From Solirubrobacterales bacterium (GTDB lineage Bacteria > Actinomycetota > Thermoleophilia > Solirubrobacterales > Solirubrobacteraceae): a DNA stretch of 9,063 nucleotides. Each line of letters begins with the position of its first letter. Position 1 is the first letter of the stretch. The notes under the pieces are model-generated. The model did no database searches. It saw only the letters and a program-made list of their open reading frames with translations, and was not told where the DNA came from. The stretch lies in contig PMKB01000125.1 of the NCBI GenBank assembly GCA_003157595.1, forward strand, positions 1-9,063, written 5' to 3'. Position numbers and translations under genes: made by a program. Of the stretch, positions 6,736 to 9,063 are shown one piece after another.

Positions 6736-7734
6736 CTATTCGCGTTCGCTGTCCAGAACCGACATCTGGTGCGCTGGGTAGCGATCGCCGACGACGGCGT
6801 TGCGCGGGACTGCGCGCTCGAGCTCGGCCACGTCATGCGGGCTGAGCTCGAGTTGCACAGCGCCCAGCGCCTCCCGCAATTGCTCGGTGGTGCGAGCCCC
6901 CACGAGTGCGACGATCTCCGGCCCCTGGGCGAGCACCCAGGCAATCGCGATCTGCGCGACCGTCACTTCCCTGGCCTCGGCCAGAGCGCGCAGCGAGTCG
7001 ACCAACGCGAGGTTGTGGGCTCGGTTGGCAGCGCTGAAGCGCGGCGCTTGAGCGCGAAAGTCGCCGGCGGCGAGCTCGCGCTCGGCGGCGAAGTGGCCGC
7101 TGATAAGGCCACGGCTCAAAACACCGTAGGCGGTGATCGCGATGCCCAGATCGCGGCACGCCGGCAGGATCGCCGTCTCGATCGCTCGTGAGATCAGCGA
7201 ATACTCGATCTGCACGTCACAGATCGGATGGGCCGCCGCCGCCCGTCGAATCGTCTCGGCGCCCACCTCTGAAAGCCCGATGTAGCGCACATAGCCCGCC
7301 TGCACGAGCTCCGCGATCGCACCGACGGTCTCCTCGATCGGCACGTCGGGATCGAGCCGCGCGGGGCGGTAGATGTCGATGTAGTCGACACCGAGACGTG
7401 TCAGCGAGTGTGCCAGAGCAGTCTTGACCGCCGGCGGGCTTGCGTCGTAGCCAAGCCAGACGCCATCCGGACCGCGCTGCGCCCCGAACTTGACGCTCAG
7501 CATGTACTCCGCGCGCGGCCGACCCCGGATGGCCTCTGCGATCAACAGCTCGTTGTGGCCCATCCCGTAGAAGTCGCCCGTATCCAGCAGGTTCAGACCG
7601 GCGTCGAGCGCAGCCCCAATTGTGGCAATGCTCTCGCCACGATCCGCCGGCCCGTACATGCCGGACATCCCCATGCATCCAAGGCCCAGTGCCGAGACCT
7701 CCGGGCCATTCGGCCCGAGCCGACGGAGACTCAC
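6736..7734 (-). CDS. Aldo/keto reductase lacking the tetrad His
   Basis: The 332-residue protein is a TIM-barrel NADPH-dependent reductase resembling YajO/AKR13-type members. From the GTG at 7734: RRLGPNGPEVSALGLGCMGM (4-23) is the classic first strand; the catalytic tetrad shows D51 (LLDTGDFYG), Y56 and K82 (SVKFG). The strand that normally ends in LH-R reads YIDIYRPARLDP (118-129), placing Ala125 where His is expected. The later blocks GYVRYIGLSEVG, QIEYSLISR and AYGVLSRGLISG are normal, as is the C-terminal cofactor region VALVGARTTEQLREALGAV. The frame stays open upstream to 8190, but that extension has no family similarity, so the GTG directly before SLRRLG is preferred. TGA of a five-codon ORF overlaps this GTG. 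The substrate is unknown. Confidence 0.93.
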   Translation of the reverse strand: MSLRRLGPNGPEVSALGLGCMGMSGMYGPADRGESIATIGAALDAGLNLLDTGDFYGMGHNELLIAEAIRGRPRAEYMLSVKFGAQRGPDGVWLGYDASPPAVKTALAHSLTRLGVDYIDIYRPARLDPDVPIEETVGAIAELVQAGYVRYIGLSEVGAETIRRAAAAHPICDVQIEYSLISRAIETAILPACRDLGIAITAYGVLSRGLISGHFAAERELAAGDFRAQAPRFSAANRAHNLALVDSLRALAEAREVTVAQIAIAWVLAQGPEIVALVGARTTEQLREALGAVQLELSPHDVAELERAVPRNAVVGDRYPAHQMSVLDSERE

Positions 7735-7748
7735 GCGACCGCCACCAT
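7731..7748 (-). other. Five-codon mini-ORF overlapping the AKR start
   Basis: On the reverse strand ATG at 7748 reads M-V-A-V-A then TGA (7733-7731). The TGA shares GTGA with the AKR GTG start in another frame. A TATAGT box ends 7 nt before this ATG, so a leaderless transcript would present the mini-ORF start to the ribosome first and deliver it to the AKR GTG by termination-reinitiation. No strong Shine-Dalgarno precedes the AKR GTG. Translation is unproven. Confidence 0.35.
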
Positions 7749-7755
7749 CGACGCA

Positions 7756-7761
7756 ACTATA
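7756..7761 (-). promoter_or_regulatory. Probable -10 box of the AKR gene
   Basis: TATAGT on the reverse strand is the closest -10-like hexamer to consensus in the window. It is 21 nt upstream of the AKR GTG and 7 nt upstream of the mini-ORF ATG. No -35 match was found at normal spacing. Confidence 0.5.
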
Positions 7762-7831
7762 GGGCCCGGTCCCTGTGACGCGCGACCGGCGCCCGTTGAC
7801 CTGAGCGGCGCCCCGCGAGCGGCCCGGCGCC

Positions 7832-7910
7832 GCGTGGCTTGGATCGCGGCCATATCGGATATTGCCCGCGAGGGCCGTTGGCGAGCAGGCGACCGTCAAC
7901 CAAGCCACGC
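7832..7910. repeat. Perfect 11-bp inverted repeat flanking a palindrome
   Basis: GCGTGGCTTGG (7832-7842) and its exact reverse complement CCAAGCCACGC (7900-7910) enclose 57 bp inside the 314-bp AKR/beta-helix divergent gap. The repeat ends abruptly on both sides. It could be a long-armed hairpin, paired operator sites or a remnant. No coding sequence is supported in 7735-8048. Confidence 0.6.
7848..7866. promoter_or_regulatory. 19-bp AT-centred palindrome, candidate operator
   Basis: GGCCATATCGGATATTGCC has dyad symmetry: GGC pairs with GCC and ATATC with GATAT about a central G, with one mismatched pair. The single-base centre rules out a hairpin and suits a dimeric DNA-binding protein. It is the most AT-rich patch of this gap and sits inside the 11-bp inverted repeat. 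It is over 80 bp from either -10 box, so any role would be as an upstream or shared site. Confidence 0.4.
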
Positions 7911-8036
7911 AATCGCAACCAACCACCGACACGGACATGCCTGCTTCCGCCCACGGCTGGGCGCTGTCAGGCTGCTGGCGACTCATCCATTCGGCCGGAA
8001 TCGGCGCGGCGCGTGGGTGCGTGTCGCGGGCGGCCC

Positions 8037-8042
8037 TAACCT
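8037..8042 (+). promoter_or_regulatory. Probable -10 box of the leaderless beta-helix gene
   Basis: TAACCT ends exactly 6 nt before GTG 8049. The in-frame stop TAA at 8037-8039 lies within it, so no earlier start in this frame is possible. Confidence 0.45.
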
Positions 8043-8048
8043 TGGGGT

Positions 8049-9063
8049 GTGCCACGACGAGCGCCATCGGTGTTCGCGGCCTGCGCGGTTGTGGCCGCTG
8101 GTGGCTTCGTCGTGCCGTCGGCGGCCTCGGTGTCGCGTCGATCCGCGGCCGGGGTGCGCCCGGTGTGGGTGCCCGCTGCGGGGCGCCCAATCGACACCTC
8201 GCACCCCACCCGTCTGGTGGGACGTGGAACGGCGGCGAGCTGCACCTCGGCCGCGGTCGTCGCCGCCGTGCGGGCCGGCGGGATCATTCGCTTCTCGTGC
8301 GGGCGCAAGCCCGTCACGATCAGGATGCGGGCGACGGCCAAGGTTACGAACACCAGCCCGCTCGTCGTCCTGGATGGAGGCGGGCTGGTGACGCTGAGCG
8401 GTCAGGGCCGGCGCCGCATCCTCTACATGGACACCTGCGATCCGGCGCAGGTGTGGACGACCTCGCACTGCCAGGATCAAGCCTCACCCCGGCTGGTGAT
8501 CCAGAATCTGGCCTTCACGGACGGCGACTCGAGCGGCCAGCGCTTCGACGGCGGCGGTGGCGGCGCCGTCTTCGCCCGCGGCGGCCGGCTGCGCATCGCC
8601 AACTCAGTGTTCACAGGCAACCGCTGCGACCGTGATGGAGCGGACATCGGAGGCGGAGCGGTCCGCGCCCTCAGCCAGTACGACAATCTTGCGGTGTACG
8701 TCGTCAACAGCCGCTTCAGCGGCAACGTCTGCAGCAACGGCGGCGCGCTGAGCAGCATCGGCGTGTCCTGGACGATCCTGAACAGCCGCTTCGTCGCGAA
8801 CAGCGCCATCGGCATCGGCGCCAACCCGGCGCGCTCGGGCACCCCAGGCGGCGGCAGCGGCGGCGCGATCTACAACGACGGCAACACCTTCACCACCCGG
8901 GTCGCTGGTTCGATCATCACCGACAACCATGCCAAGGAGGGCGGCGGCGCCATCTTCTTCGTCAGCAACGACAACACCGGTAATGTCGTGATCTACAGTT
9001 CGGTGATCACCAACAACCTCGGCGGCTCGTGGTACCCGACCTACCCGCAGATCTCGAGCTTCG
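8049..9063 (+). CDS. Secreted right-handed beta-helix protein with Pmp-like repeats (C-terminus cut by window edge)
   Basis: The frame is open from GTG 8049 to the window end, 338 residues, and continues beyond. The N-terminus looks like a Sec signal peptide: PRR, then a hydrophobic core (about 8-23) and a likely cleavage after PSAAS (23-27). A conserved leading module follows, with SCTSAAVVAAVRAGGIIRFSCG (64-85) and LVVLDGGGLVTLSGQGRRRI (105-124), as in secreted parallel beta-helix proteins. Then come degenerate coils with GGA[VLI] (172-174, 203-205, 232-234, 271-273, 299-301) and FxxN (188-191, 223-226, 248-251), plus NS/SS turns at 287 and 317. This resembles chlamydial Pmp repeats. Cysteine pairs (65/84, 130/141, 193/228) may form disulfides outside the cell. 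GTG 8049 is the first start after the in-frame TAA at 8037. Role unknown: adhesin, polysaccharide-binding or -cleaving protein are all possible; no lyase active site is visible. Confidence 0.85.
   Translation, partial: MPRRAPSVFAACAVVAAGGFVVPSAASVSRRSAAGVRPVWVPAAGRPIDTSHPTRLVGRGTAASCTSAAVVAAVRAGGIIRFSCGRKPVTIRMRATAKVTNTSPLVVLDGGGLVTLSGQGRRRILYMDTCDPAQVWTTSHCQDQASPRLVIQNLAFTDGDSSGQRFDGGGGGAVFARGGRLRIANSVFTGNRCDRDGADIGGGAVRALSQYDNLAVYVVNSRFSGNVCSNGGALSSIGVSWTILNSRFVANSAIGIGANPARSGTPGGGSGGAIYNDGNTFTTRVAGSIITDNHAKEGGGAIFFVSNDNTGNVVIYSSVITNNLGGSWYPTYPQISSF

Noticed and set aside
7735..8190. A 152-residue N-terminal extension of the aldo/keto reductase, starting at 8190
   Set aside because: The extension is low-complexity, rich in Arg and Pro, has no family similarity, covers the probable -10 box and overlaps the start of the beta-helix gene. 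The AKR fold begins right at GTG 7734.
7408..8635. Long + strand open frames across the AKR gene, the gap and the beta-helix start
   Set aside because: They are out of frame with the beta-helix coding frame, which has the signal peptide and repeats, and antisense to the AKR gene.

Overview
The window is GC-rich DNA from a bacterial chromosome, most likely an actinobacterium. The signs are a Ddn-type (F420-dependent family) oxidoreductase, a DrrA/DrrB-type ABC exporter whose Walker B, Gln H-loop and C-terminal region are typical of actinobacteria, and several start codons placed only 6-10 nt after a TANNNT box, as in leaderless transcripts. A secreted beta-helix protein of the kind common in Solirubrobacterales/Thermoleophilia makes that group a reasonable guess, but this is inference. 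I see no insertion sequence, phage gene, CRISPR array, tRNA or rRNA.

Layout, left to right. 1-1227 (-): replicative helicase DnaB, cut by the left edge. 1410-1829 (+): small Ddn/nitroreductase-family protein. 1929-2759 (-): short-chain dehydrogenase. 2876-3805 (+): zinc-free MDR/quinone oxidoreductase. 3854-5703 (-): two-gene ABC exporter operon, ATPase first and permease second, overlapping by ATGA. 5788-6504 (+): divergent TetR regulator. 6505-6735: non-coding. 6736-7734 (-): aldo/keto reductase that lacks the usual catalytic His. 7735-8048: divergent non-coding region with a palindrome and a perfect 11-bp inverted repeat. 8049-9063 (+, cut by the right edge): secreted right-handed beta-helix protein with GGA[IVL]/FxxN repeats.

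Functional links. The only clear unit is the ABC exporter with its divergent TetR gene; the 84-bp gap between them carries repeated ACTAGT elements suitable as an operator. The SDR and MDR genes share a 116-bp divergent promoter region and might be co-regulated. The Ddn-like protein, SDR, MDR and AKR are four unrelated classes of oxidoreductase, giving the region a general redox/detoxification flavour, but nothing proves a shared pathway. Apart from the ABC pair, every transcription unit alternates strand, so each gene needs its own promoter.

The strongest non-gene signal is the start architecture: six starts have a -10-like hexamer 6-10 nt upstream (three at exactly 6 nt), whereas the SDR and ABC ATPase genes have proper Shine-Dalgarno sequences. 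One of the six is a five-codon mini-ORF whose stop overlaps the GTG start of the aldo/keto reductase. I found no convincing evidence for a wholly new multi-gene system.
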